The notes beneath the pieces are model-generated. The model worked only from the letters and a program-made list of their open reading frames with translations. It was not told the DNA's origin and made no database searches. Source: JBAXTE01 sp964653595 (GTDB lineage: Bacteria > Bacteroidota > Bacteroidia > Bacteroidales > WCHB1-69). Taken from it: a stretch of 64,000 nt of DNA. The translations under genes and the position numbers were made by a program. The stretch is from NCBI GenBank assembly GCA_964653595.1, contig CAZZHH010000008.1:16900-80899 (forward strand), written 5' to 3'. Each line of letters starts with the position of its first letter. The first letter of the stretch is position 1. This document shows positions 1 through 7,721 of the stretch, one piece after another.

Positions 1-182
1 TGCCGGAATTCGGCTTTGCACCATTGACCGAAAACAGTACGATCGTGCAAACGGATTTGAAATTGTTGTGCCGTCCCTGTGGTCTTCATGGCCATAGAAT
101 TTGTCCCGAAAAACATTTTGATTGTGCGAATTCAATTGATATGAAGAGACTATTAGCAATGATTGATTCCCAAAACCGATAA
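1..182 (+). CDS. C-terminal end of a family-9 (heptosyltransferase-like) glycosyltransferase
   Basis: The window opens inside this gene; the first complete codon is at base 3 and the stop is at 180-182, leaving about 59 residues. The visible part has the cysteine- and histidine-rich tail C-R-P-C-G, H-G-H, C-P, H-F-x-C that ends many GT9 LPS heptosyltransferase-like proteins in Bacteroidota. Such enzymes transfer sugars to lipid A core or related cell-envelope glycans at the inner face of the inner membrane. The sugar-nucleotide site lies outside the window, so the donor cannot be named. The call rests on the tail motif alone. Confidence 0.7.
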   Translation, partial: PEFGFAPLTENSTIVQTDLKLLCRPCGLHGHRICPEKHFDCANSIDMKRLLAMIDSQNR

Positions 183-386
183 AAATCATCTTAAATACCT
201 TTTTACTGATACTTTTTGTTTGACTTAAAAAAAGTTAATTTACCTTGTTGTGATTTTTTTAATTACGATCGGAGATATGCTCGATATTTTTTGTTTATTG
301 ATTTTAACCATGTTAGTATCAGAGAGTTGTTTTTTGATTTAAAGATTCTAATTATCATTGATTGAGCATGTTAATACAAATTTCCA

Positions 387-408
387 TTCAACTTTAACTT
401 TAGTTGAA
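387..408. repeat. Inverted repeat just upstream of the promoter
   Basis: The arms TTCAACT (387-393) and AGTTGAA (402-408) are perfectly complementary around an 8-base centre. The element ends 7 bases before the -33 TTG of the downstream promoter, where an activator or repressor could bind. There is no T-run, so it is not a terminator. A role as an operator is inference. Confidence 0.35.
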
Positions 409-415
409 CTGTGTA

Positions 416-448
416 TTGTTAAAATTTGATTTTTTTGTTATATATTTG
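416..448 (+). promoter_or_regulatory. Bacteroidota-type promoter for the POT transporter
   Basis: TTG at 416-418, then 22 bases, then TATATTTG at 441-448. This fits the phylum's sigma-factor consensus TTG-N17-23-TAnnTTTG. Transcription would start near 455, leaving a leader of roughly 40 bases before the ATG at 493. Confidence 0.65.
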
Positions 449-492
449 CTTCAAAGAATAATAAAATCAAACAATAACAAAAACAAAAAATT

Positions 493-2031
493 ATGTTTAA
501 AAATCACCCAAAAGGATTATTAGCAGCAGCCCTTGCCAATATGGGCGAGCGCTTCGGATTCTACACGATGATGGCTATTTTGGCCTTATTTTTACAAGCA
601 AAATTTGGATTGGATGGTAAAAACGCAGGGTATATATACTCTACTTTTTATTTTTCAATATACATTTTAGCATTTGTCGGAGGTATTATTGCCGATAAAA
701 CTCGAAATTATAAAGGAACTATCTTGACTGGTTTAATTGTGATGGCTGTTGGTTATTTCTTGATAGCAATTCCTTCACCAACTCCAACTCCAAACAAGAC
801 ATTATTTATCATTTTAACATGTCTTGGTTTGTTTGTAATTGCTTTTGGTAACGGCTTGTTTAAAGGAAATCTTCAAGCTCTAGTTGGGCAAATGTATGAT
901 AATGAGAAGTTTAGTAAGATGAGAGACTCTGGTTTTTCTCTCTTCTATATGTTCATCAACGTAGGAGCCATTTTTGCTCCTTTCACAGCGATAGGTGTTA
1001 GAAACTGGTGGCTATCCAAAAATGGTTTTGCGTACAACTCTGATTTGCCTGCTTTATGTCACTCTCATTTAGAAGGAACTATTACCCCTAAAGCGACAGA
1101 AACGTTTAGTGAATTAGCAAACAAAGTGAGTGAAGTTCCAGTTGCCGATTTGGGTGTGTTTGCTAAGGAATATTTGAATGTGTTTACTACTGGATTTCAC
1201 TATGCATTTGGGGTTGCAATTTTTGCAATGGCTATCTCTTTAACCATTTATTTGATAAATAAAAAGCACCTTCCAAACGCGAAGAAAGTAGTAGTTGGTG
1301 AAAAACAAAACATTGATTCTGATGCTATTAAGATGGATGCTAAAGAAATCAAACAAAGAATGTATGCTCTTTTTGCTGTATTTGCTGTTGTAATTTTCTT
1401 CTGGTTCTCATTTCACCAAAACGGACTAACTCTTACTTTCTTTGCTAAAGAGTATACCGATTTAAGCATGATTAAGCTAGATTTAGGTGTCGTTACTATT
1501 CAAGGTGCAGAAATCTTCCAATCTATCAATCCATTCTTTGTGGTATTTTTAACTCCTGTTATTTTGGCACTATTTGGTTGGCTTCGTGCTCGAGGAAAAG
1601 AACCTTCTACTCCTAAAAAAATTGCAATAGGTATGTTGATAGCTGCTTTAGGTTTTGTAGTGATGGCTATTGGATCCTACTTGTCAAACCTACCTCTTCA
1701 TTCCGAAGTAGTTGCCACAGGAGCTTCTTCTGTTAAAGTAACTCCATTCTTATTAATTGGAACATACTTTATTCTTACTGTAGCCGAATTATTCATCAGT
1801 CCGCTTGGAATCTCCTTTGTTTCAAAAGTTGCTCCTCCACAATATCAAGGGATCATGCAAGGTGGTTGGTTAGGCGCTACAGCTATTGGAAATCAACTTT
1901 TATTTATTGGTGCAATTCTATATGAAAGTATTCCAATTTGGATGACTTGGTCCGTTTTTGTTATAGCTTGTTTAATTTCAATGTTTACAATGGTGTTTAT
2001 GCTTAAATGGCTTGAACGCGTAGCAAAATAA
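493..2031 (+). CDS. Peptide MFS transporter (POT/PTR family)
   Basis: A 512-aa polytopic inner-membrane protein of the proton-coupled oligopeptide transporter family, which imports di- and tripeptides. Family hallmarks are the N-terminal motif A-N-M-G-E-R-F-G-F-Y (residues 15-24, the ExxERFxYY region of helix 1) and about 12-14 hydrophobic segments with a charged loop near residues 270-295. The first glutamate of the classical ExxER motif is Asn16 here, while Glu19 and Arg20 are kept. It stands alone between its own promoter and a hairpin terminator, so it is probably monocistronic. The exact substrate is not readable from sequence. Confidence 0.9.
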   Translation: MFKNHPKGLLAAALANMGERFGFYTMMAILALFLQAKFGLDGKNAGYIYSTFYFSIYILAFVGGIIADKTRNYKGTILTGLIVMAVGYFLIAIPSPTPTPNKTLFIILTCLGLFVIAFGNGLFKGNLQALVGQMYDNEKFSKMRDSGFSLFYMFINVGAIFAPFTAIGVRNWWLSKNGFAYNSDLPALCHSHLEGTITPKATETFSELANKVSEVPVADLGVFAKEYLNVFTTGFHYAFGVAIFAMAISLTIYLINKKHLPNAKKVVVGEKQNIDSDAIKMDAKEIKQRMYALFAVFAVVIFFWFSFHQNGLTLTFFAKEYTDLSMIKLDLGVVTIQGAEIFQSINPFFVVFLTPVILALFGWLRARGKEPSTPKKIAIGMLIAALGFVVMAIGSYLSNLPLHSEVVATGASSVKVTPFLLIGTYFILTVAELFISPLGISFVSKVAPPQYQGIMQGGWLGATAIGNQLLFIGAILYESIPIWMTWSVFVIACLISMFTMVFMLKWLERVAK

Positions 2032-2052
2032 CATTCAATATTAATATTTTAT

Positions 2053-2083
2053 AAAAGCCGTTGGATTTTCTAGCGGCTTTTTT
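2053..2083 (+). terminator. Rho-independent terminator after the POT transporter
   Basis: An 8-base perfect stem (AAAAGCCG at 2053-2060 with CGGCTTTT at 2074-2081) around a 13-base loop runs straight into a T-tract. It begins about 20 bases after the transporter stop. The -33 TTG of the next promoter lies in its loop. Confidence 0.8.
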
Positions 2084-2093
2084 ATTATATTTG
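2061..2093 (+). promoter_or_regulatory. Promoter embedded in the preceding terminator
   Basis: TTG at 2061-2063 and TATATTTG at 2086-2093 are separated by 22 bases, a good match to the phylum consensus. The TTG is within the terminator loop and the -7 box follows the terminator's T-tract. The downstream ATG is at 2117, giving a short leader. Confidence 0.65.
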
Positions 2094-2116
2094 CTTTATA
2101 ATCAAATGATTGGTGT

Positions 2117-3004
2117 ATGAAGATTATTGTAAAATGTTTCATTGTTCTAAGTTTGCTCGTGTTTGTTATAAATCAGAGTTTCTCTCAGCAGGATTCTTTG
2201 GTGATAAAAAAGGTTAGGGTCATTCCTGATACAATAATCTCAGGGGTTCGTGGCATCGGGATTTCTTATGTTTCCAATTTGGTGTACGATACCCTCTTTC
2301 ATAAGAATAAACGTCCGGCTTCATTATATTTGGTGTTCTCATTGACGAAAAAAGGAAAAGCTGTTGAATGTCAAAATTCATCCAGTAAATATTGTAAAAA
2401 CAGGGAGTTCAAATACCGTATAAGTTTGTCTTCCCGAATAGGAGAAATGACATTTCTGCCTTTTTATGAATTGAATCTGCTGGAAGGGGAGCAATCGGTC
2501 GATCTGACCATTGATGCGTTGATGAGCGATACCAGCATCTTTGATAGCACCCTCAAACCTGTTCTTTTGGTGGGAGAAAGGAAGCATCGTATCTCTTTCA
2601 GTAAGCCTCCCATCGAACAATTTAGTGTTTTGGTGAGTGGTGTGAGGGTCTTGGATACCGATTTTAAAGGGAAACAGTGGGATTACAACCTGCTTTCTGG
2701 TTCTCCGCCGGATATCTGTTGGAATGTGACCATCGGTGCCGGCGATTCCTACAATTCACTTTATCGGTCGTCGGTGATGAAAAATGCATACAGCGCCGCT
2801 TGGATCGATTGGGCCGAAGAGGTGGTGATAAGTAAAGGCGATCGGATTTGTATTGCAGTGTACGATGACGATTTGATGAGTGATGATCTGATTGGCTCTA
2901 TCTGTGGCGGTTTGTCGGATATTGTACTGATGTCGCAAAAAAAACAGCCCCTCGTTTTCGATCGGCTGTCTTATTTTACTTTTATGATCAATAAGATAAA
3001 ATAA
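2117..3004 (+). CDS. Secreted protein of unknown function with a C2-like C-terminal segment
   Basis: The 295-aa product starts with a signal peptide (hydrophobic residues about 6-22, cleavage after Ser-Phe-Ser or just beyond), so it is periplasmic or outer-membrane associated. I do not recognise a named family. Residues from about 230 to 265 read like the core of a C2 beta-sandwich: a strand I-C-I-A-V-Y-D followed by acidic D-D-D-L-M-S-D-D-L-I-G-S-I, the pattern of C2 calcium-binding loops. That resemblance is by eye and has not been tested. The gene converges with the next one, with only one base between stops. Its base composition looks richer in GC than the flanking housekeeping genes. Confidence 0.55.
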   Translation: MKIIVKCFIVLSLLVFVINQSFSQQDSLVIKKVRVIPDTIISGVRGIGISYVSNLVYDTLFHKNKRPASLYLVFSLTKKGKAVECQNSSSKYCKNREFKYRISLSSRIGEMTFLPFYELNLLEGEQSVDLTIDALMSDTSIFDSTLKPVLLVGERKHRISFSKPPIEQFSVLVSGVRVLDTDFKGKQWDYNLLSGSPPDICWNVTIGAGDSYNSLYRSSVMKNAYSAAWIDWAEEVVISKGDRICIAVYDDDLMSDDLIGSICGGLSDIVLMSQKKQPLVFDRLSYFTFMINKIK

Positions 3005-3005
3005 A

Positions 3006-3557
3006 CTACTCTTTTTCTTCCTCCCTCAAGAATTTCAGATTTTCTCCAAAAAACAAAGTGTAAACGGGAGATTTGGCTTCTTCTTTTTTCTTGCAAACCA
3101 ACTCAATCCATGATTCTTTGGGTGTGATGTATTTGACCCCAGCTCCAAATTCCCCGTGGTTGGAATAGACATCGTACTCTTTTTCAGCAGCAATGTCGGT
3201 GATCTTTTGGTATGGTTTCATTTCTTCGTTTAAATAGACGATCACTTCGATCATCTTTCCTTTTTCGTCCGTGATGATAGCGGTCTCTTCATTGTTCTTG
3301 CTGGTAAACCGATAGAGAATGTTGCCGTCGTTGCCTTGACCAACCGTAAGCTCATTGTCGTCGGTGTACCCATATTTATTAGAAAGTGACATTCCTTTGC
3401 TATATGCAGATTTGGGCAATTGTGACGGTTTTAATTTCAGGAATCCCTTGATTTCCTTTTTTTCAAAGTGATACGGAAGGGTGCTTTCGGAACTCTGGGC
3501 CATCATCGATGATGTGAAAATCATCATGATTACGCTTAATATTAATAGTTTTCGCAT
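3006..3557 (-). CDS. Secreted hypothetical protein
   Basis: A 183-aa protein with a clear signal peptide (residues 1-20, ending M-M-A-Q, the usual Gln after cleavage in this phylum). The mature part is charged and lysine/glutamate rich, with several short beta-type segments. No family recognised. Like its convergent neighbour it is richer in GC than surrounding genes, and the two may have arrived together, but that is inference. There is no obvious promoter motif upstream. Confidence 0.55.
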   Translation of the reverse strand: MRKLLILSVIMMIFTSSMMAQSSESTLPYHFEKKEIKGFLKLKPSQLPKSAYSKGMSLSNKYGYTDDNELTVGQGNDGNILYRFTSKNNEETAIITDEKGKMIEVIVYLNEEMKPYQKITDIAAEKEYDVYSNHGEFGAGVKYITPKESWIELVCKKKEEAKSPVYTLFFGENLKFLREEEKE

Positions 3558-3685
3558 CTTGTTGGTTTTTTAGTGAATAATAACGTGTATACGAAATTGA
3601 TTATTGTTTGTTTCAGCTATCTTAAAAGAGACAGGAATTAAAAGCTACACAATTATCGTACCTTATAAAGTCCATATATCTAAAA

Positions 3686-3718
3686 AAAAGAGTGTCCCAG
3701 ATATCTGTACACTCTTTT
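3686..3718 (-). terminator. Rho-independent terminator of the PLP aminotransferase gene
   Basis: A 10-base perfect stem (AAAAGAGTGT at 3686-3695 with ACACTCTTTT at 3709-3718) is followed on the minus strand by a T-tract. It starts about 20 bases beyond the aminotransferase stop. Confidence 0.8.
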
Positions 3719-3737
3719 ATAAATATTGGAGAACGAA

Positions 3738-4934
3738 TTATTTTCTTCCAGGATATGTTCTTACGGCTTCTTTCAAGCAGTTCATGGCCGCTTTCATGTC
3801 TGTTACGTTCAGACAGTAGCTGATTCTGATTTCATCTTTTCCAGAACCTTTAGTTGCATAGAAGCCAGTTGCAGGTGCTACCATCACGGTTTCTCCGTTT
3901 AAGTTGAAACCTTCAAGTAACCATTGGCAGAACTTGTCTGAATCATCAATCGGCAGCTTGGCCATGGCATAGAATGCGCCACCAGGATTTGGACAGAAAC
4001 ATCCCTCCATTTTGTTTATTGCTTCTACAACCACATTGCGGCGGGCTACATACTCGTTCAACACTTCGTCGAAGTAGGATTGAGGAGTGTCGATAGCCGC
4101 TTCCGAAAGAATTTGACCAAAGGTTGGGGGACTTAAACGGGCTTGGGCAAATTTCATTGCGGTATTGTATAAATCCACATTTTTGGTAATAAATGTTCCA
4201 ATTCTTGCACCGCAAGCGCTATAACGTTTCGAAACAGAATCCAGCAACACTACGTTTTGTTGGATGTCTAATAGGTTCATCGCTGAGAAATGTTCGTTTC
4301 CATCATAACAGAATTCACGATATACTTCATCAGATAATAAAAATAGGTCGTGTTTTTTGATGATGTTGCTTAACGTTTTCAATTCCTCTTTTGAATAAAG
4401 ATATCCAGTTGGGTTGTTTGGGTTGCAAATAAGGATTGCTTTTGTTTTTGGAGTGATAAGTTTTTCAAACTCTTCAATTGGAGGCAAGGCAAATCCATCC
4501 ATGATAGTTGATGGAATTGGTTTAACTACAACTCCCGCTTGATTTGCAAAGCCGTTATAATTTGCATAAAATGGTTCTGGAATAATTACTTCATCGCCTG
4601 GATCCATACAGCACATAAAGGCGAATATGATTCCCTCAGACCCACCATTAGTGACTATGATTTCGTTTTCAGTGATGTTGATGTTGAATCGTTTGTAATA
4701 TTCAACCAGCTTTTTTCTGTAAGATAAAATCCCTGCAGAGTGGCTATATTCGACTACTTTGATGTCGGTGTTTTTCATCACGTTCATTGCATCCACTGGG
4801 GTGGCAATGTCGGGTTGGCCGATGTTTAGGTGATATACTTTCACCCCTCTTTTTTTGGCTTCATCAGAAAATGGGACAAGCTTCCGGATTGGGGAAGCGG
4901 GCATGTTTTGTCCTTTTTGGGAAATTTTTGGCAT
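3738..4934 (-). CDS. PLP-dependent aminotransferase (class I/II, AspAT-like)
   Basis: A 398-aa cytoplasmic fold-type I aminotransferase that moves an amino group between an amino acid and a 2-oxoacid using pyridoxal phosphate. Visible motifs: N-P-N-N-P-T-G at 171-177, the PLP-contacting S-D-E-V-Y at 201-205, the Schiff-base lysine in S-V-S-K-R (Lys236) followed by G-A-R-I-G, and a late R-I-S-Y-C segment with the carboxylate-binding arginine. Length is normal for the family. Amino-acid specificity cannot be fixed from these motifs; aspartate or an aromatic/branched substrate are all possible. It has its own terminator and lies behind the DUF1573 gene's terminator, so it is likely transcribed singly. 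Confidence 0.85.
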   Translation of the reverse strand: MPKISQKGQNMPASPIRKLVPFSDEAKKRGVKVYHLNIGQPDIATPVDAMNVMKNTDIKVVEYSHSAGILSYRKKLVEYYKRFNINITENEIIVTNGGSEGIIFAFMCCMDPGDEVIIPEPFYANYNGFANQAGVVVKPIPSTIMDGFALPPIEEFEKLITPKTKAILICNPNNPTGYLYSKEELKTLSNIIKKHDLFLLSDEVYREFCYDGNEHFSAMNLLDIQQNVVLLDSVSKRYSACGARIGTFITKNVDLYNTAMKFAQARLSPPTFGQILSEAAIDTPQSYFDEVLNEYVARRNVVVEAINKMEGCFCPNPGGAFYAMAKLPIDDSDKFCQWLLEGFNLNGETVMVAPATGFYATKGSGKDEIRISYCLNVTDMKAAMNCLKEAVRTYPGRK

Positions 4935-4965
4935 ATTATTATTGTTTATTTGATTTCAAAAAAAA

Positions 4966-4987
4966 TGTCCTGTCGTTTGACAGGACA
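4966..4987 (-). terminator. Rho-independent terminator of the DUF1573 gene
   Basis: A 9-base perfect stem (4966-4974 with 4979-4987) and a GTTT tetraloop are followed on the minus strand by a T-tract. It is the strongest hairpin in this part of the window and separates DUF1573 from the aminotransferase. Confidence 0.85.
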
Positions 4988-5034
4988 AAATTCTAAAAAA
5001 AAATCGGTTTTTTTACTATAAATATTTTTTTTAT

Positions 5035-5487
5035 TTAATTAGAAACCGGACTTTTTGTTTTTTCTGGTAATGTTTCTGCTGGTTTTGCTAATACGTTGCC
5101 TTTTATCGATAAAACAACTCTATCTTCGGTAGCATTAGATAATACAGTAATAGTTTTACTAATTGCTCCAATTCTGTTTGTATCATAATGCACTTTGATA
5201 GAAGCAGTTTTCCCAGCCATAATTGGCTCTTTTGGCCAGCTTGGAGTAGTACAACCACATGAAGTGATTACATTAGATAAAACCAAAGGCTCTTTGCCAG
5301 TGTTTTTAAAAGTGAATTCGCAATCTCCATTTGCATTTTGCTGAATGGTGCCATAATCGTGAACTAATTTTTCAAACTTGATCACGGGAGCTTTTGTGTT
5401 TTTAACAGGTTCTTTTTTTTCTTGAGCACTAACGCTATATGTAATAAATATTAGCGAAAGCATTAGAATTGAAGTGATTTTTTTCAT
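5035..5487 (-). CDS. DUF1573 domain-containing secreted protein
   Basis: A 150-aa protein with a signal peptide (about 1-21, ending S-V-S-A-Q) and one DUF1573 Ig-like domain. The domain is recognised by the opening F-x-x-x-x-H-D-Y-G-T-I and the central N-V-I-T-S-C-G-C-T-T-P-S-W-P motif. Function of the family is not established; members are exported and very common in Bacteroidota, often as short single-domain proteins like this one. The C-terminus (about 135-150) is a Pro/Lys/Thr-rich tail. It is monocistronic, judged from its own -7 box upstream and strong terminator downstream. Confidence 0.85.
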   Translation of the reverse strand: MKKITSILMLSLIFITYSVSAQEKKEPVKNTKAPVIKFEKLVHDYGTIQQNANGDCEFTFKNTGKEPLVLSNVITSCGCTTPSWPKEPIMAGKTASIKVHYDTNRIGAISKTITVLSNATEDRVVLSIKGNVLAKPAETLPEKTKSPVSN

Positions 5488-5518
5488 TGTTGTAAGAATT
5501 TTAAATATTACGTTGTTG

Positions 5519-5526
5519 CAAATTTA
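5519..5526 (-). promoter_or_regulatory. Probable -7 box of the DUF1573 promoter
   Basis: TAAATTTG is read on the minus strand at 5526-5519, about 32 bases before the start codon. No TTG at the expected distance was found, so the match is partial. Confidence 0.4.
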
Positions 5527-5732
5527 CTTTATTTTTTAATTAGATTCATATTTTTTTTAGAACGGATAAATTGAGTTAAAAATCGTGCCAAAATAATCAA
5601 AGTATTAATCTTTTTTGTTGTGATCAGTTAAAATTGAAATGTTACATGGTTTTAGACTTCTTTGGTGTTTTTTTAGTTGCATGCCAAGTCATAAACTTTT
5701 TCTTTAAATATTATCAAACCCTAATAATTCAA

Positions 5733-5754
5733 TTTTTTTTTTTTTTTTTTTTTT
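5733..5754. repeat. 22-base T homopolymer
   Basis: An unbroken run of 22 T (A on the minus strand) sits 3 bases after the stop of the minus-strand HD gene. On the minus strand it is poly-A, so it is not the T-tract of that gene's terminator. Runs of this length are prone to slippage and to sequencing error. Confidence 0.85.
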
Positions 5755-5757
5755 AAC

Positions 5758-6315
5758 TTACAGTCCAAGTTCTGTTGAAATTTCGGTCATTGCAGTCAGT
5801 GAAATTTGTGCAAATTGTTCTATTGTGATTCCAATTTTTTTGCACTCTAAAATGTTTTCTCTTTTAACTGAAGCGGCGAAGTTTTTCTCTTTCATTCGTT
5901 TGATTATGGATTTCAGTTTTACAGATTCAATTTTCTTATCTGGATAAACGTATGTAGTTGCCATTATCAAACCAGTAATTGTTTCACCTGCAGCTAGTGC
6001 ATGTTCAAGACGCGTCTCTCTTACTTTTGGAGCTGCATCTTCGTTATGCATTACAATGGCGTCTATGACATGTTTAGGAACAGATATGTCTGCCAGAATT
6101 TCAGGTGTTCTAGTTCCATGAATTTTTGGATCAGCATTGGTTATTTCTACATCAAGGTCGTGAAGAAGTCCTGCAATTCCCCATTCTTCTTCATTTTCAT
6201 GAAAATGATGTGCTAAGGCGCGCATTACTGCTTCTGATGCAATAGAATGGCGAATCATCGCTTCATTTTGGATGTTTTTTTTTAGTAATATTAAAGCTTC
6301 TTCTCTTGAAATCAT
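5758..6315 (-). CDS. HD-domain protein (probable metal-dependent phosphohydrolase)
   Basis: A 185-aa cytoplasmic protein with an HD superfamily core: His23, the H-D pair His52-Asp53 in G-L-L-H-D-L-D, and a downstream M-H-N-E-D segment (about residues 89-93). HD proteins of this size hydrolyse phosphate esters of nucleotides or unknown metabolites; the substrate cannot be inferred. The protein also has the look of the small HDIG-type proteins common in anaerobes. It is transcribed away from the flavodiiron gene, with which it shares a short intergenic region. Downstream lies a 22-base homopolymer instead of a terminator. Confidence 0.75.
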   Translation of the reverse strand: MISREEALILLKKNIQNEAMIRHSIASEAVMRALAHHFHENEEEWGIAGLLHDLDVEITNADPKIHGTRTPEILADISVPKHVIDAIVMHNEDAAPKVRETRLEHALAAGETITGLIMATTYVYPDKKIESVKLKSIIKRMKEKNFAASVKRENILECKKIGITIEQFAQISLTAMTEISTELGL

Positions 6316-6373
6316 TGATTTAGTTGATGTTTTTAAGGATAGATTTTTTCTAATTCGATATAAAGATTTTTGA

Positions 6374-6404
6374 TTGCAAAAAATACTTTTTTTACATACC
6401 TTTG
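6374..6404 (+). promoter_or_regulatory. Promoter of the flavodiiron protein gene
   Basis: TTG at 6374-6376, 20 bases, TACCTTTG at 6397-6404. It lies downstream of the earliest in-frame start (TTG at 6370), which decides the start at ATG 6430. Confidence 0.7.
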
Positions 6405-6429
6405 CTACAAAATTATAAAAAATGATTCT

Positions 6430-7656
6430 ATGAACAATAGAGAAATATTATCTGTCTCACAATCGGTAAAATGGATTGGGATATTAGATGCGGATATTCG
6501 CACTTTTGATATAGTTATGGAAACAGAGTATGGTACAACCTACAATTCCTATCTCGTTGATGCAGAATTTCCTGCAATAATTGAAACAGCCAAAGAGAAA
6601 TTTTGGGATTTATATGAAACCAAAATTCGTGCTTCAATTGATCCGTCAAATATTAAATACATTGTTGTAAACCATACCGAACCGGATCATTCGGGTAGCG
6701 TACGTAGATTATTAAATATTGCACCAAATGCTACTGTAGCTGGGAGTGGTAATGCAATTCGTTATTTGAAAGACCAAATAGGGGATGATTTTCCTAGCCT
6801 CGTAGTAAAAGATGGTGATGTGATTGATCTTGGGAACAAACATCTTAAAGTGATTGGTGCTCCGAACTTACATTGGCCTGATTCCATCTATACTTATCTC
6901 GAAGAAGACAAAGTTTTGTTTACATGCGACTCATTTGGAGCACATTATTGTCATCCCGAAATGTTTGATGATAGAGTAGGGGATTATGAAGATGCTTTTA
7001 AATATTATTTCGACGTTATTTTAAAACCATTCAGTCGCTTTTTCTTGAAAGCAATCGAAAAAATTGCTCCTTTAGAGATAAAAGCAATTTGTACAGGCCA
7101 TGGCCCCATTCTTAGGTCAAATTGGAAAAAGATCGTTGATTTGTCTAAAAAATATTCTGAAGAGTACTTGATGGTTCCAGAGAAGAATCGAGTTTTTGTA
7201 GCATACGTTTCTGCATATGGTTATACTAAAGAGTTGGCAGAGAAGATAGTCGAAGGAATCCAGTCGGTAGATGGTATTTTGGTAGATTTATGCGACATTG
7301 AAAAAATGGATGCTGCCACATTGGCTGGAAAAATTGAAAGTGCTAATGCATATCTACTCGGTAGTCCTACCATCAATCAAAACATGTTGCCTCAACTATA
7401 TTCTTGCTTTGCATCCATGACCCCTTTGCGAGAAAAGGGAAAACTTGCTTCGGCGTTTGGATCTTACGGGTGGAGTGGTGAAGCTGAGAAATTTATAGTT
7501 GCAAATATTGAAAATTTAAAACTAGATTTTTTGGGTACTACCTGTTTTGTTAAGTTTCGTCCTCAAGCCAAAGATTTCAGCCAATTTATTGATTTTGGGA
7601 AAACATTTGCTTTAAAATTGAAAGAAAAAAATAGTTTGACAAACTGCAATTTATAA
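6430..7656 (+). CDS. A-type flavodiiron protein (FprA-like NO/O2 reductase)
   Basis: A 408-aa two-domain cytoplasmic enzyme that reduces O2 to water or NO to N2O. The N-terminal metallo-beta-lactamase-like domain carries the di-iron ligands His82, Glu84, Asp86 and His87 (H-T-E-P-D-H), His148, Asp167 and His224. From about residue 255 a flavodoxin domain binds FMN (V-S-A-Y-G-Y-T-K phosphate loop). The length is standard for the two-domain class, with no rubredoxin or reductase fusion. I start at ATG 6430 because a promoter -7 box sits at 6397-6404 inside the longer frame and the extra residues are unlike the family. It protects anaerobes and microaerobes from oxygen or nitric oxide. Confidence 0.9.
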   Translation: MNNREILSVSQSVKWIGILDADIRTFDIVMETEYGTTYNSYLVDAEFPAIIETAKEKFWDLYETKIRASIDPSNIKYIVVNHTEPDHSGSVRRLLNIAPNATVAGSGNAIRYLKDQIGDDFPSLVVKDGDVIDLGNKHLKVIGAPNLHWPDSIYTYLEEDKVLFTCDSFGAHYCHPEMFDDRVGDYEDAFKYYFDVILKPFSRFFLKAIEKIAPLEIKAICTGHGPILRSNWKKIVDLSKKYSEEYLMVPEKNRVFVAYVSAYGYTKELAEKIVEGIQSVDGILVDLCDIEKMDAATLAGKIESANAYLLGSPTINQNMLPQLYSCFASMTPLREKGKLASAFGSYGWSGEAEKFIVANIENLKLDFLGTTCFVKFRPQAKDFSQFIDFGKTFALKLKEKNSLTNCNL

Positions 7657-7721
7657 GCTCTAAAAATTCAAATTGGTGCAATCTTTGATGTAATATTGCC
7701 TTTTTTACTAAATTATCGAAT

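Larger units (their letters stand above)
183..492. other. Intergenic region upstream of the peptide transporter
   Basis: This 310-base AT-rich gap has no credible ORF. It holds an inverted repeat (387-408) and, close to the next gene, a promoter of the Bacteroidota type (416-448). I saw no terminator for the glycosyltransferase gene and no RNA gene. Confidence 0.6.

Noticed and set aside
3604..3819. Plus-strand ORF of 71 codons between the secreted orphan and the aminotransferase
   Set aside because: It runs through the aminotransferase terminator hairpin and into the end of that gene, with no signal peptide or family likeness.
6370..6429. N-terminal extension of the flavodiiron protein
   Set aside because: The extension starts at TTG and contains both promoter boxes; the family begins after ATG 6430.
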